A stretch of 12,368 bases of DNA from Aquimarina sp. (GCA_011524575.1 WTKB01000274.1:1-12368); one strand, 5' to 3'; positions 1-8,489 are shown, counted from the stretch's first letter. Notes: generated by a model not told the origin, from the letters alone. Program-made: numbers and translations.

Positions 1-101
1 ACTTTTAAATGATGCGTATATCGAGATATATAAATCTTTTTAAAGTGACCCAAGTCCTTAAACTTTTGAATTACAGGAAGTAGTGAGTTTTAACAAGCTC
101 T
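1..101 (+). repeat. Palindromic dispersed element, copy A (cut by window edge)
   Basis: This is the right-hand two thirds of the same element found complete at 7352-7508 and 8490-8645. It aligns base for base with element positions 56-156 of the 8490 copy and has the same orientation. It contains the central ATATCGAGATAT turn, the arm reading TTACAGGAAG and the terminal repeat ending in CAAGCTCT. One base differs from the other copies in the terminal repeat (GTTTTAACAAGC instead of GTTTAAACAAGC). Its last base is also the third base of the stop codon of the large minus-strand gene. A hairpin transcribed directly after that stop could act as a 3' end or RNase III site; that role is inferred. 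Confidence 0.85.
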
Positions 102-3100
102 TACATAGATTTAGCTCTTCCTAAAGAATTTTCTCTTTTAACACCTGATGAAGATTTTACTGAAGTTTTACTAGCCGCTCTTCTCTTTGCTAAAGGTGTT
201 CCAAAAGCACCCAAAGTAAATGCAGTTCTTGGTACAGAAGAAGATTGAGCTATCTTAGCCGCTCTTCTTCTATTTCTCGCATTTGGCGTATCAAACTGAC
301 GATAAGTAGCTGCAACTTTTGATGGAGTATTAGTAGCTGGCAACTTAGCAACCGCACTTCTTCTTCTCGCATTTGGCGTATCAAACTGACGATAAGCAGC
401 TGCAGTACCTGTTAACGGAATAGTTTTAGCTGTAGCATCCTTTTCTTTTTGCTGTGATACTGCTTTACCAAAAACACTTGTAGCTACTTGTTCACTTTTT
501 GTAGCTTCTAACGCAACAGACTGCTCTTGTCTTTTATCAGTAATAATATCCTCAAGAGTTGATATATAAAAATCAGCTCCCTTAACTACTGATGGATTAT
601 CAGATACACTTTCCTTGTACACCTGAGCATCAACTAATAAACTTTCAAGAGATTTAAGGTCGTATCTACTCAAATCTTCCTTGAACTTTTGAAGTGCAAG
701 CGGCTCAATTTGCGTTTCATCTAACGTAACATCCCGACTTGATATTTCAGCACTTATTCTATTATATATATTACTTGCTACTTCTAATTCAGGTGATATT
801 ACAGGCTCACTTGCTTTTTGTTTAGTAACAACATCAGTATCTCTTGAAAATTCACTTGTTGAAACAGAAACATCCGGAGTAGTAACCTCTGGAGCAGAAA
901 CTGCCATATCCTTTTTAGCATCTTGTTCTTTCAAGAAATCATCAAGTTCAGATATATCAGATATATCAGAACCCTCAGACATAGCAATTTCTACGGGTCT
1001 TTCTTGTCGAGCGTTGTCAAAAATTTGGCTTTCAACAACATCTGTATGTGATTGCTTGGATTGTAAATCCTGAAAATCAGCTTCAAGGTCAGGATCAGAT
1101 GTGATTTCAGTTGAAATATCTGAAAGATGACGTTCTAATGCACGATCTCCCTCACTAAGTTCTGATGCCACATCTGACACATCTGCTAATGACGCTGAAT
1201 AATCTAAATCTCTTGAAACCTCAACGTCTTGTTGTTGTTGTTGTTGTTGTTGTTTCTCTTGAACATCTATAAGTACTTTTTCGAAAGTAGTAACTTCTTC
1301 TAATAAAAGAGCATTATCCTTATCATCGTTTCCAGATTCTATGCTTTTTTGAGCCGATTCTTTAAACTGTGTTATATGATCCAAAATCATTTTTACACTT
1401 TCTGGGTCATGTTTTAATAAGTCTTGATCAAGATCATCAAATGCAAATTCAATAAGAGCATCTTGACTTATATCAGGGTAAACACTTGATAAATTTTTAA
1501 CATGATCAAGATAATGAGACTGTAAAAGTGCTAGTGTATCACTAGGTGTATCTCCTAATAAACTATTTGCAACAGGTTCTCTGCTAACTGATACTTCTTG
1601 TTCTAATACTATTGTTGAATCAACTTCTTTTGACTCTTTTTTAGAATCTGAAAGCTCTGTAGCTACTGCTGCCATAGCAGAAACCTGTACAATAGTTTCT
1701 TCTATATCTTTTACCTCTTTCTTGGTTTCTGAAACTTCTCCTCCTTCAATTGCTATTGCTTTATCAACTGAAACTGGTACTTCTTGTTCTGATGCTATTG
1801 TTGAATCAACTTCTTCTTTTGACTCTCCATATGATTCTAATTCATGCGCTTCTGGTAAAACTACAGGCCTAAGAAGTTCGTGTTGGAATTCTTTTTGATG
1901 CTTAGCACTAATAAGCACAAGTTCTTGATAACCAATCATTACCTTAAGACTAGGATTATTTTTCACCTCTTCTCTTGCTTTAAAGTCCTCAAGCTCTTTC
2001 AAGAAATGATCTAAATCATTCTCATGATTTTCATTTGCATATTTATTAACCAAATCTGCTTTTGCAGCAGATAAAAGTTGCAGGGCATCAAATTCTGGGT
2101 TTTCACCTCTTACTCTCGAAGAAGCTTCCTTAGATGCCTTACAAAAATCTTTAAAAACCTGAGGAGTTCCTTCTGGAAAAGTAAACTCTTGCTCCTCACC
2201 TAATTCTCGGCTCAATTCCTCTTCTTGCTCTTCTTGCTGCCCACTTACTACTGATGCTGTTTCTAGATCAATACCTACTTCAACTTCTTCAGCAACTTCA
2301 TTTTCCGCATTTCTAACTCTAGAAGGACCACTTGTAGCTATAAATGGACTTTCACTAACTCCTCTTTGTTGTACATTTTCCTCTTGCATTTCAGCAGCTA
2401 CAGATGGTGCAACTTGATCGGTAGCTAATTGTTCTGATGGATCAATCTCTGATGCTATTCCCCTTGCTTGTTCTTGTTGTTTAACTATAGCATTGTTAAT
2501 TCTTTCTATAAGGAATTCAGTTTTACGAACATAATTAGAATTATCTTGGTGAATTTCGGAAAAAAGCTTTGCATTTTCTAATAAATCATCAAGCTTTGCT
2601 GGCTCACATTCTCCCACTAAAAAATCTTCAAACTGCTGTGCTGCTTTAACTTCGATTTCTGCTTCTGAATCATCAGGAAACTGTGCCTCCAAGCCAATGA
2701 ATATTTCCACATAATTTTTTGCTAAAAAATCAATAGTTTCTTGTACATTTTTCGGAGTATCATCAAATAAATCTTTTTCGGAATGAGGAGTTCCTTCTGA
2801 AAAAGTAACCTCTTGCTCCTCACCTAATTCTCGGCTCAATTCCTCTTCTTGCTCTTCTTGCTGCCCACTTACTACTGATGCTGTTTCTAGATCAATACCT
2901 ACTTCAACTTCTTCAGCAACTTCATTTTCCGCATTTCTAACTCTAGAAGGACCACTTGTAGCTATAAATGGACTTTCACTAACTCCTCTTTGTTGTACAT
3001 TTTCCTCTTGCATTTCAGCAGCTACAGATGGTGCAACTTGATCGGTAGCTAATTGTTCTGATGGATCAATCTCTGTTGCTATTCCCCTTGCTTGTTCTTG

Positions 3101-4288
3101 TTCTTGTTCTTGTTCTTGTTCTTGTTGTATAACTATAGCATTATTAATTCTTTCTATAAAGAATTCAGCTTGACCAACATCATTAGAATTATCTTGGTGA
3201 ATTTCGGAAAAAAGCTTTGTATTTTCTAATAAATAATTAAGCTCTGCGGGCTCACATTGTTCCACTAAAAAATCTTCAAACTGCTGTGCTGCTTTATCGT
3301 CGATTTCTGCATCTGAAGCATCAGGAAACTGTGCCTCCAAAACATTGGATATTTGCTCATATTTTTCTGCTAAAAAGTCAACTGTTTCTTGTGCATTTTC
3401 CGGACTAACAAGATCCTCAGATAAATCTTCTTCAGAATCTGAACTAGAAATCTGACGATCGAATTGTTGCGGAATAGCTACAGAAAAGTCTTTATTATAG
3501 CCTTCTTCAACTTTTTGTAATTGTGTATTATTAATTTCTAAAATTTCTTGAATAGACGTTTGATTATTCTTCAAAGCTTCATACTGCGATCTACTCATGG
3601 TAACAAGAGCTACTTGTACTCCAGTATCACTAGTAAATACAGGGGCTGAATCTTTAGTTAATTCTGTCAAATTATCTGTACCTATAGTCAAATCAATACC
3701 AAAGTCAGGATAATCTAATCGCAACTCTTGATCTAACTGAGATCTATTGACTCTTAGAGGCTCTCCTTGACTATTTGTTAAAGGCATGTAATCATCAAGA
3801 ACATAACCATCCGGAGCAACACCTTGCTCATAAGAACGCAGTAATTCTTCTTCTTCTTCTCCCTCCTCATAACCACCATTATCTTGTTCTTCATAAGGAG
3901 TTGAAGTTGGAGCTTGAGTTGGAGCTTGAGTTGGAGAAACCCTCACTGGAACCCTCACCAATTCTTCTTCTTCTAATTCTGGTAATAAATCTTCCTGTCT
4001 TGTTTCTTCTATTTCAAGAGAATAACCTAACTTTTCATTTAATTCTTCTTGTTGTTCTATTGCCGCAACAAACTTACTTTTCAACCTTGACTTTTCATCG
4101 TCTGGAATCGATAATCCATCTATATCGCGAAGTGCATTTATAAAGTTCTCCTTTTCATCTAAAAGGGATTTATGAGCTACATCCATAGTTACACCATCAG
4201 AAGTAGTTACTCCATCTTTAAAAGATTGAGCTGACTTAGTTAACTCTTCTGCTTTCTTTCCCAGGTTTTCTATTTCATTTAATGTCAT
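101..4288 (-). CDS. Giant acidic repeat protein of unknown function, ~1395 aa
   Basis: I do not recognise this protein. The start MTLNEIENL at 4288 is preferred over an in-frame ATG 60 bases upstream, because that extension (MCFFEVISFLIIFSE) looks like translated leader. Residues 1-100 are charged and helical, resembling a coiled coil. About five divergent copies of a ~90-residue helical module follow at residues 295-386, 511-602, 708-806, 914-1009 and 1165-1249. They share a pattern of Y-xx-I, FPD, an acidic F-x-DxL stretch, LL-x-F-xE, then a closing helix. Linkers are rich in Glu, Gln, Ser and Val, with a (QE)n tract near 388-399 and eight glutamines at 1013-1020. The last ~100 residues switch to strongly basic, with repeats around RQFDTPNARRR. 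I see no convincing signal peptide, membrane segment or T9SS C-terminal domain. It lies 139 bases downstream of the TPR-like gene on the same strand. A structural, scaffold or secreted host-directed protein are all possible; none is shown. Confidence 0.85.
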   Translation of the reverse strand: MTLNEIENLGKKAEELTKSAQSFKDGVTTSDGVTMDVAHKSLLDEKENFINALRDIDGLSIPDDEKSRLKSKFVAAIEQQEELNEKLGYSLEIEETRQEDLLPELEEEELVRVPVRVSPTQAPTQAPTSTPYEEQDNGGYEEGEEEEELLRSYEQGVAPDGYVLDDYMPLTNSQGEPLRVNRSQLDQELRLDYPDFGIDLTIGTDNLTELTKDSAPVFTSDTGVQVALVTMSRSQYEALKNNQTSIQEILEINNTQLQKVEEGYNKDFSVAIPQQFDRQISSSDSEEDLSEDLVSPENAQETVDFLAEKYEQISNVLEAQFPDASDAEIDDKAAQQFEDFLVEQCEPAELNYLLENTKLFSEIHQDNSNDVGQAEFFIERINNAIVIQQEQEQEQEQEQARGIATEIDPSEQLATDQVAPSVAAEMQEENVQQRGVSESPFIATSGPSRVRNAENEVAEEVEVGIDLETASVVSGQQEEQEEELSRELGEEQEVTFSEGTPHSEKDLFDDTPKNVQETIDFLAKNYVEIFIGLEAQFPDDSEAEIEVKAAQQFEDFLVGECEPAKLDDLLENAKLFSEIHQDNSNYVRKTEFLIERINNAIVKQQEQARGIASEIDPSEQLATDQVAPSVAAEMQEENVQQRGVSESPFIATSGPSRVRNAENEVAEEVEVGIDLETASVVSGQQEEQEEELSRELGEEQEFTFPEGTPQVFKDFCKASKEASSRVRGENPEFDALQLLSAAKADLVNKYANENHENDLDHFLKELEDFKAREEVKNNPSLKVMIGYQELVLISAKHQKEFQHELLRPVVLPEAHELESYGESKEEVDSTIASEQEVPVSVDKAIAIEGGEVSETKKEVKDIEETIVQVSAMAAVATELSDSKKESKEVDSTIVLEQEVSVSREPVANSLLGDTPSDTLALLQSHYLDHVKNLSSVYPDISQDALIEFAFDDLDQDLLKHDPESVKMILDHITQFKESAQKSIESGNDDKDNALLLEEVTTFEKVLIDVQEKQQQQQQQQDVEVSRDLDYSASLADVSDVASELSEGDRALERHLSDISTEITSDPDLEADFQDLQSKQSHTDVVESQIFDNARQERPVEIAMSEGSDISDISELDDFLKEQDAKKDMAVSAPEVTTPDVSVSTSEFSRDTDVVTKQKASEPVISPELEVASNIYNRISAEISSRDVTLDETQIEPLALQKFKEDLSRYDLKSLESLLVDAQVYKESVSDNPSVVKGADFYISTLEDIITDKRQEQSVALEATKSEQVATSVFGKAVSQQKEKDATAKTIPLTGTAAAYRQFDTPNARRRSAVAKLPATNTPSKVAATYRQFDTPNARNRRRAAKIAQSSSVPRTAFTLGAFGTPLAKRRAASKTSVKSSSGVKRENSLGRAKSM
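275..404 (-). repeat. 90-bp-period tandem repeat coding the basic C-terminal tail
   Basis: The 40-base strings at 275-314 and 365-404 differ at one base and are spaced exactly 90 bases apart, that is 30 codons. They encode the YRQFDTPNAR motif twice, each followed by an Arg-rich stretch (RRRSAVAK and NRRRAAK). A weaker third unit nearer the C-terminus reads AFGTPLAKRRAASK. The repeat is in frame, so gain or loss of a unit would lengthen or shorten the tail without a frameshift. Confidence 0.85.
1229..1252 (-). repeat. CAA trinucleotide tract (8 Gln)
   Basis: Eight consecutive CAA codons on the minus strand encode residues 1013-1020 of the giant protein. The pure triplet run could change length by slippage without breaking the frame. 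It lies directly after the fourth helical module, in a linker. Confidence 0.9.
2161..2478 (-). repeat. Near-identical linker block, second copy in the protein
   Basis: This 318-base block matches 2785-3102 at a constant offset of 624 bases, and I count three mismatches. The interior from about 2191 to 2449 is identical. It encodes the linker from ARGIASEIDPSEQLA to GEEQEFTFPEGTPQ, residues about 604-710. The sequence on its 3' side (plus-strand coordinates) encodes helical module 2, which is far more diverged from module 1. Confidence 0.92.
2785..3102 (-). repeat. Near-identical linker block, first copy in the protein
   Basis: Partner of 2161-2478, encoding residues about 396-502 of the giant protein. 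The helical modules beside the two blocks are 216 residues apart while the blocks are 208 apart. The difference of eight residues is exactly explained by four extra CTTGTT hexamers next to this copy. Confidence 0.92.
3091..3126 (-). repeat. Hexanucleotide VNTR (six CTTGTT units), encoding (QE)n
   Basis: Six perfect tandem CTTGTT units on the plus strand read as alternating Gln-Glu on the minus strand. The paralogous position at 2467-2478 has only two units. The unit is a multiple of three, so length changes keep the frame and alter only linker length. Confidence 0.92.
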
Positions 4289-4427
4289 AATCGCCTTTTT
4301 TATTTCGCTAAATATAATCAAAAAACTTATAACCTCAAAAAAACACAATCCCTTATACAGTAAGAAACTAAACAGAAAATACGCTCCCTAATGTTAACGA
4401 CTTTACCAACAAAAAAAAACACAGTAA

Positions 4428-5963
4428 TTACACCGAATTTTTCAAACCAATTATCTGTGAAATAGGTACATTTTGAATATTACTTTGTAACCAAGACAAA
4501 ATATCTAAATATAAAAAAGCACGTTTTTCGTAAGGATGATCTTCAAATTTTTTTAATCTTTGGTATAATTTTTTAAATTCCACTCTAATTCTCAAAGGAT
4601 CAACATGTTTTAAATGCCTTAAAAAGGCTATAATTTCTCGCTGTACCGCATACAAGTCATCCATTTTTATTAGAAATTTATACGTTTGTTTTAACTGTAA
4701 TTCTAACTCATAAAAACGCTCTAACTCAAAAAGTGCTACTAAGCTCAAAATTCGTGCAAAACACATTAAATCTTCACGCATTTTTAATGACTTATTTTGA
4801 ATAATTTTTTGCAAATACTTTAAACAATCTTCGGTATTACCACTTCCAAAATACAGACATGCTATCTTGTAATAAAGCACCATAATATGATGATTATCGA
4901 TATAACCTCGATAATTTTCAATTCCGACAAGTGTTTGTTTAATTACGGGTAATCCTTTTTCAAATTCACCTGTTAAAAAATACCAATTATAAGTATTAGC
5001 CGAAAGGTATAAGAAACAAAGAGCACGGGTATTTGCTTGATTTGGAAAACCTTCAGAATTCACTAATTTCTCTAACTTTAAAATATTCTTTCGTAATCGC
5101 TTACTAGATTTTACTAAAAAAAGAGCTTCTAATAAATAATTATATCCTTTAAGAAAAAAAACAGGATTAACTTCAATCATTTTAGGATACTCATAAAATA
5201 AATGAACCCACTTATTAGCATATTTATAAGCATTTAAAAAGTCTTGATTCATTAAACTATACCATAAATGTGCCTTATAAAACCATAATTTTTCTCTAAA
5301 ACCAATCGACGACCAGTCTATTACAGGAAGTCTCGCCTCAAAATAGGTTTGAAGAAACACTTGTTCCTTATCATTCTTTACGTATCCTGTTTTAAGCATC
5401 AACCCATAAAGTTGTAAGGATAGATTAGACAATTTACTAGCTACTACATTTTTCTGACTAAGCTCTTTAGCTTCCATAGAAAGTGCATCAGCACGAGATG
5501 CAATACTCCTTGTAATAAACTGACTCTCTATGAGTTTTTCAAACTCAATAATCTGATAAGCAATGATATTTTCATGATTTTCTAGAGCTTTAATTTTTGC
5601 CTTATCCAAAACCTTTAAGCTTTGACTATACAAACCTTTACGATACAAAATAGAAGCATAGTCCATTTGCTCTCTTAGAAAAGTACGAATATCTTGATGA
5701 ATCGGACTTAAACGTAAACTTGTCAAAATTTGTTTATAAAGGTGTGCTTTAAGATTTGAAAGCTGTCGTTTAGAAACGATACCGCGTCGAATGATCTCGG
5801 CTTCTTGGTAATGCTCAGACTTATCTAAAAAATTAAATAATGTTAAAAACTTAGAATCTGTATTCCCCTCTAACCTACCAACATACACTTTAAAAAGTCG
5901 TTTCTCGGACTTTGTAAGTGATTTTACAAGTACAAACAAAGAATCTTTACCACGAGTAGTCAT
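4428..5963 (-). CDS. Helical TPR-like protein of unknown function, 511 aa
   Basis: The protein starts MTTRGKDSLF and has an N-terminal segment KSLTKSEKRLFKVYVGR. That opening is typical of a group of ~500-residue helical proteins I associate with Bacteroidota and that lack an assigned role. The body is a continuous series of amphipathic helices with TPR-like spacing and many aromatic and basic residues, for example YRKGLYSQSLKVLDKAK near residue 110 and FEKGLPVIKQTL near residue 330. No signal peptide, membrane helix or catalytic motif is visible, so a cytoplasmic protein-protein interaction role is the best guess. It is divergent from leuA, with about 155 bases between the two start codons, and lies upstream of the giant gene on the same strand. 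The two may be cotranscribed, but the 139-base gap does not prove it. Confidence 0.85.
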   Translation of the reverse strand: MTTRGKDSLFVLVKSLTKSEKRLFKVYVGRLEGNTDSKFLTLFNFLDKSEHYQEAEIIRRGIVSKRQLSNLKAHLYKQILTSLRLSPIHQDIRTFLREQMDYASILYRKGLYSQSLKVLDKAKIKALENHENIIAYQIIEFEKLIESQFITRSIASRADALSMEAKELSQKNVVASKLSNLSLQLYGLMLKTGYVKNDKEQVFLQTYFEARLPVIDWSSIGFREKLWFYKAHLWYSLMNQDFLNAYKYANKWVHLFYEYPKMIEVNPVFFLKGYNYLLEALFLVKSSKRLRKNILKLEKLVNSEGFPNQANTRALCFLYLSANTYNWYFLTGEFEKGLPVIKQTLVGIENYRGYIDNHHIMVLYYKIACLYFGSGNTEDCLKYLQKIIQNKSLKMREDLMCFARILSLVALFELERFYELELQLKQTYKFLIKMDDLYAVQREIIAFLRHLKHVDPLRIRVEFKKLYQRLKKFEDHPYEKRAFLYLDILSWLQSNIQNVPISQIIGLKNSV

Positions 5964-6118
5964 TGTATAAAAATTACACTTAAGTTATTAATAAACAGTT
6001 GTTTAATGTGAAAATATAGTCTTTTAACATTGTAACAAACACCAATATACTAATAATGTTTAATAGAAAAATCACTACTTTTAAAAAAATATTAGACACA
6101 AAAAACACATATAAAACA

Positions 6119-7279
6119 ATGGCTACCAACAAAGTAGAAATATTCGACACCACTTTACGAGATGGCGAGCAAGTCCCAGGATGTAAATTAAATACCGAAC
6201 AAAAATTAATTATTGCAGAGCGTTTAGATACTCTTGGAGTAGATATTATTGAAGCTGGATTTCCTGTTTCAAGTCCTGGAGATTTTAACTCTGTAGAACA
6301 AATAGGAAAAATTGTTAAAAATGCCAGAGTATGCGGACTTACAAGAGCCATTGAAAATGACATCAAAGTAGCGGCAGAAGCCTTAAAAGTAGCAAAAAGA
6401 CCTCGTATTCACACAGGTATTGGTACTTCAGATTCACACATTACTTATAAATTCAAATCTACTCGAGAAAAAATTATAGAAAGAGGTATTGCTGCAGTAA
6501 AATACGCAAAAAGCTTTGTAGAAGATGTAGAGTTTTACGCAGAAGATGCAGGTCGTACTGATAACGATTATTTAGCACGTGTGTGTGAAGAGATGATTAA
6601 AGCAGGTGCAACTGTACTTAATATCCCTGATACTACAGGCTATTGTTTACCTAACGAGTATGGGGAAAAAATCAAATACCTTAAAGAAAATGTAAAAGGT
6701 ATTGATAATGTAACCATCTCTTGTCATTGCCATAACGACTTAGGCTTAGCAACTGCCAATTCTATATCAGGTGTTATTAATGGTGCAAGGCAAATCGAAT
6801 GTACTATTAATGGTATTGGCGAGCGTGCAGGAAATACCTCACTGGAAGAAGTTGTCATGGTATTAAAACAACACCCAGACTTAAACCTTATCACTGGTAT
6901 TCAAACCCAATTACTATATGACACCAGTCAAATGGTATCAGATAATATGGGAATTTATGTACAACCAAACAAAGCTATTGTAGGATCAAATGCGTTTGCA
7001 CATAGCTCAGGGATTCATCAAGATGGTGTCATTAAAAATAGAGAAACCTATGAAATTATTGACCCTAAAGATGTAGGTGTTACAGAATCAGCCATTGTAC
7101 TTACAGCACGTAGTGGACGAGCTGCACTTGCTTTCCGTGCAAAAAAAATCGGCTACGAACTCACAAAACTAGAGTTAGACGTGGTCTATAAAGAATTTTT
7201 AAACTTTGCTGACCGCAAAAAAGAGATCGGAGATGATGATATTCATCAGATCATGGAGGTAGTAAAAAATAAGATATAA
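6119..7279 (+). CDS. leuA: 2-isopropylmalate synthase, short form (386 aa)
   Basis: Catalyses condensation of acetyl-CoA with 2-oxoisovalerate to 2-isopropylmalate, the first committed step of leucine synthesis, in the cytoplasm. The DRE-TIM barrel signature is clear: [10 protein letters not shown] at residues 12-21, with D15 as a metal ligand, SCHCHND with H203 and H205, and N239 in [22 protein letters not shown] around residue 300 is the IPMS subdomain motif. The start [10 protein letters not shown] is preferred over an in-frame ATG 63 bases upstream, because the extension is low-complexity and unlike the family. At 386 residues it ends after the catalytic and linker region, without the ~130-residue C-terminal leucine-binding domain of full-length LeuA. 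Flavobacterial LeuA proteins that I recall share this length. No other leu gene is in the window. Homocitrate or citramalate synthase is less likely from the motif wording. Confidence 0.92.
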   Translation: MATNKVEIFDTTLRDGEQVPGCKLNTEQKLIIAERLDTLGVDIIEAGFPVSSPGDFNSVEQIGKIVKNARVCGLTRAIENDIKVAAEALKVAKRPRIHTGIGTSDSHITYKFKSTREKIIERGIAAVKYAKSFVEDVEFYAEDAGRTDNDYLARVCEEMIKAGATVLNIPDTTGYCLPNEYGEKIKYLKENVKGIDNVTISCHCHNDLGLATANSISGVINGARQIECTINGIGERAGNTSLEEVVMVLKQHPDLNLITGIQTQLLYDTSQMVSDNMGIYVQPNKAIVGSNAFAHSSGIHQDGVIKNRETYEIIDPKDVGVTESAIVLTARSGRAALAFRAKKIGYELTKLELDVVYKEFLNFADRKKEIGDDDIHQIMEVVKNKI

Positions 7280-7300
7280 TTCTATCCATCATCCTTTTAA

Positions 7301-7521
7301 GCTCATTCTTTTTTAGTTTAAAAAAACTTACATATAAGCACTAATAAACTAAGAGCTTGTTTAAACTGAATACTTTCCTGTAATCCAAAATTTTAAGAAC
7401 TTGGATCACTTTAAAAGGACTTACATATCTCGATATGCACGTCATTTAAAAGTAAACCAAAACCTTAAACTTCTAAATTACAGTTTGTATTCAGTTTAAA
7501 CAAGCTCTAATAAAGAATGAG
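7301..7521. terminator. Possible split bidirectional terminator in the leuA/panB gap
   Basis: CTCATTCTTTTTTAG at 7301-7315 and CTAATAAAGAATGAG at 7507-7521 are inverted repeats matching at 14 of 15 positions. They lie between the convergent stop codons of leuA and panB. The arms are now separated by palindromic copy B and some 36 further bases. Without copy B they would form a hairpin with a loop of a few tens of bases and T-rich flanks. The terminator role is inferred from position and symmetry. Confidence 0.4.
7352..7508 (-). repeat. Palindromic dispersed element, copy B (complete, 157 bp)
   Basis: Complete copy, inverted relative to the copies at 1-101 and 8490-8645. The first and last 22 bases are perfect inverted repeats beginning AGAGCTTGTTTAAACT. 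Inside them, the left arm (from 7374) pairs with the right arm almost to the centre near 7430, so about 78 bases fold back with roughly 80% complementarity by eye. No open reading frame of any size lies in it. It sits in the convergent leuA/panB gap, which otherwise holds nothing but the 15-base inverted repeat around it. Confidence 0.93.
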
Positions 7522-7552
7522 TTATTATTACAGCTTTAATAAATAGTCGGTA

Positions 7553-8374
7553 TTAATACTGCTCTTCTTTACTTGGGAAGTCCTGAGATTTCACATCTTT
7601 TATATAAGATTGTACTGCACCAGTAATTTGCTCGTTAAGCTGTAAATACCTACGTAAAAAACGAGGATTAAACTGATTGGTCATACCTAATAGATCGTTA
7701 ACCACTAATACCTGACCATCAACCCCACTACCCGCACCAATACCTATTACGGGTATGGTTAACCGATTAGCAACTCGTGAAGCTAGAAGTGCTGGTATTT
7801 TCTCTAAAACAATAGCAAAACACCCTAATTTTTCCAACATTAAAGCATCCTCTATGAGTCGTTCTGCTTCCGCCTCTTCTTTTGCACGAACAGTATAAGT
7901 ACCAAACTTATAAATAGATTGTGGTGTTAAGCCCAAATGTCCCATTACAGGAATACCCGCTGCAATGATACGTTTTACGGAATCTTTAATTTCTTTTCCT
8001 CCCTCAAGCTTAATAGCATGACCACCTGATTCTTTCATGATACGTATGGAAGAACGCAAAGCTTCTTTAGGATCGGACTGATAACTTCCAAAAGGCAAAT
8101 CTACAACTACAAGGGAACGATCTATGGCACGTACCACTGAAGACGCATGGTAAATCATTTGGTCTAGTGTGATTGGCAAGGTTGTTTCATGACCTGCCAT
8201 AACATTAGACGCGGAATCACCAACTAAAATAACATCAATACCTGCCCGATCTAGAATTTGAGCCATTGTATAATCATAAGCCGTAAGCATCGAGATTTTT
8301 TCCTGATTAGCCTTCATATCTATTAGGCTTTTTACAGTTACTCTTTTATAAATGGATGAATTTGTACTTGACAT
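7553..8374 (-). CDS. panB: 3-methyl-2-oxobutanoate hydroxymethyltransferase
   Basis: Transfers a hydroxymethyl group from 5,10-methylene-tetrahydrofolate to 2-oxoisovalerate to give ketopantoate, the first step of pantothenate and coenzyme A synthesis. The 273-residue length is normal for the family. Visible motifs are MLTAYDY (29-35), [18 protein letters not shown] (50-67, Mg ligand D53), VVDLPFGSY (90-98, D92), KLEGG (E124), GHLGLTPQS (145-153), the catalytic-type glutamate E191 in VLEKIP, and IGIGAG near 210-215. The start [17 protein letters not shown] at 8374 is chosen over an upstream in-frame ATG at 8440, whose extra 22 residues are hydrophobic, aromatic and foreign to this cytoplasmic family. 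The gene is bracketed by palindromic copies B and C. It faces leuA, whose enzyme uses the same oxoacid. No panC or panD is nearby. Confidence 0.95.
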   Translation of the reverse strand: MSSTNSSIYKRVTVKSLIDMKANQEKISMLTAYDYTMAQILDRAGIDVILVGDSASNVMAGHETTLPITLDQMIYHASSVVRAIDRSLVVVDLPFGSYQSDPKEALRSSIRIMKESGGHAIKLEGGKEIKDSVKRIIAAGIPVMGHLGLTPQSIYKFGTYTVRAKEEAEAERLIEDALMLEKLGCFAIVLEKIPALLASRVANRLTIPVIGIGAGSGVDGQVLVVNDLLGMTNQFNPRFLRRYLQLNEQITGAVQSYIKDVKSQDFPSKEEQY

Positions 8375-8489
8375 AAATTTTTTATCATAAAAGTAAACAA
8401 ATTTTAAAGCGAAATAAAAAGAGAAAAGAAAATATACCAATTCTTACTCAAAATTACCGTAATAAATGATTGGACTTCCCAGTAATTTC

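Noticed and set aside
3775..4143. Plus-strand open frame of 122 codons rich in Leu, Glu and His
   Set aside because: It is antisense to the low-complexity Glu/Gln-rich part of the giant gene, and its LELELELE run is a by-product of that repeat.
4289..4348. Upstream ATG at 4348 giving the giant protein a hydrophobic N-terminus
   Set aside because: MCFFEVISFLIIFSEIKKA lacks a basic n-region and a cleavage site and carries acidic residues; the start at 4288 gives a more natural soluble N-terminus. Not fully excluded.
5980..6366. Minus-strand frame of 128 codons opposite the start of leuA
   Set aside because: It lies antisense to conserved LeuA catalytic sequence and has no protein-like motif; treated as a shadow.
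7341..7514. CTAATAAA direct repeats as the target duplication of copy B
   Set aside because: The left copy is three bases away from the element end and the right one overlaps it; the other copies show no matching pattern, so it is not counted as a defined duplication.
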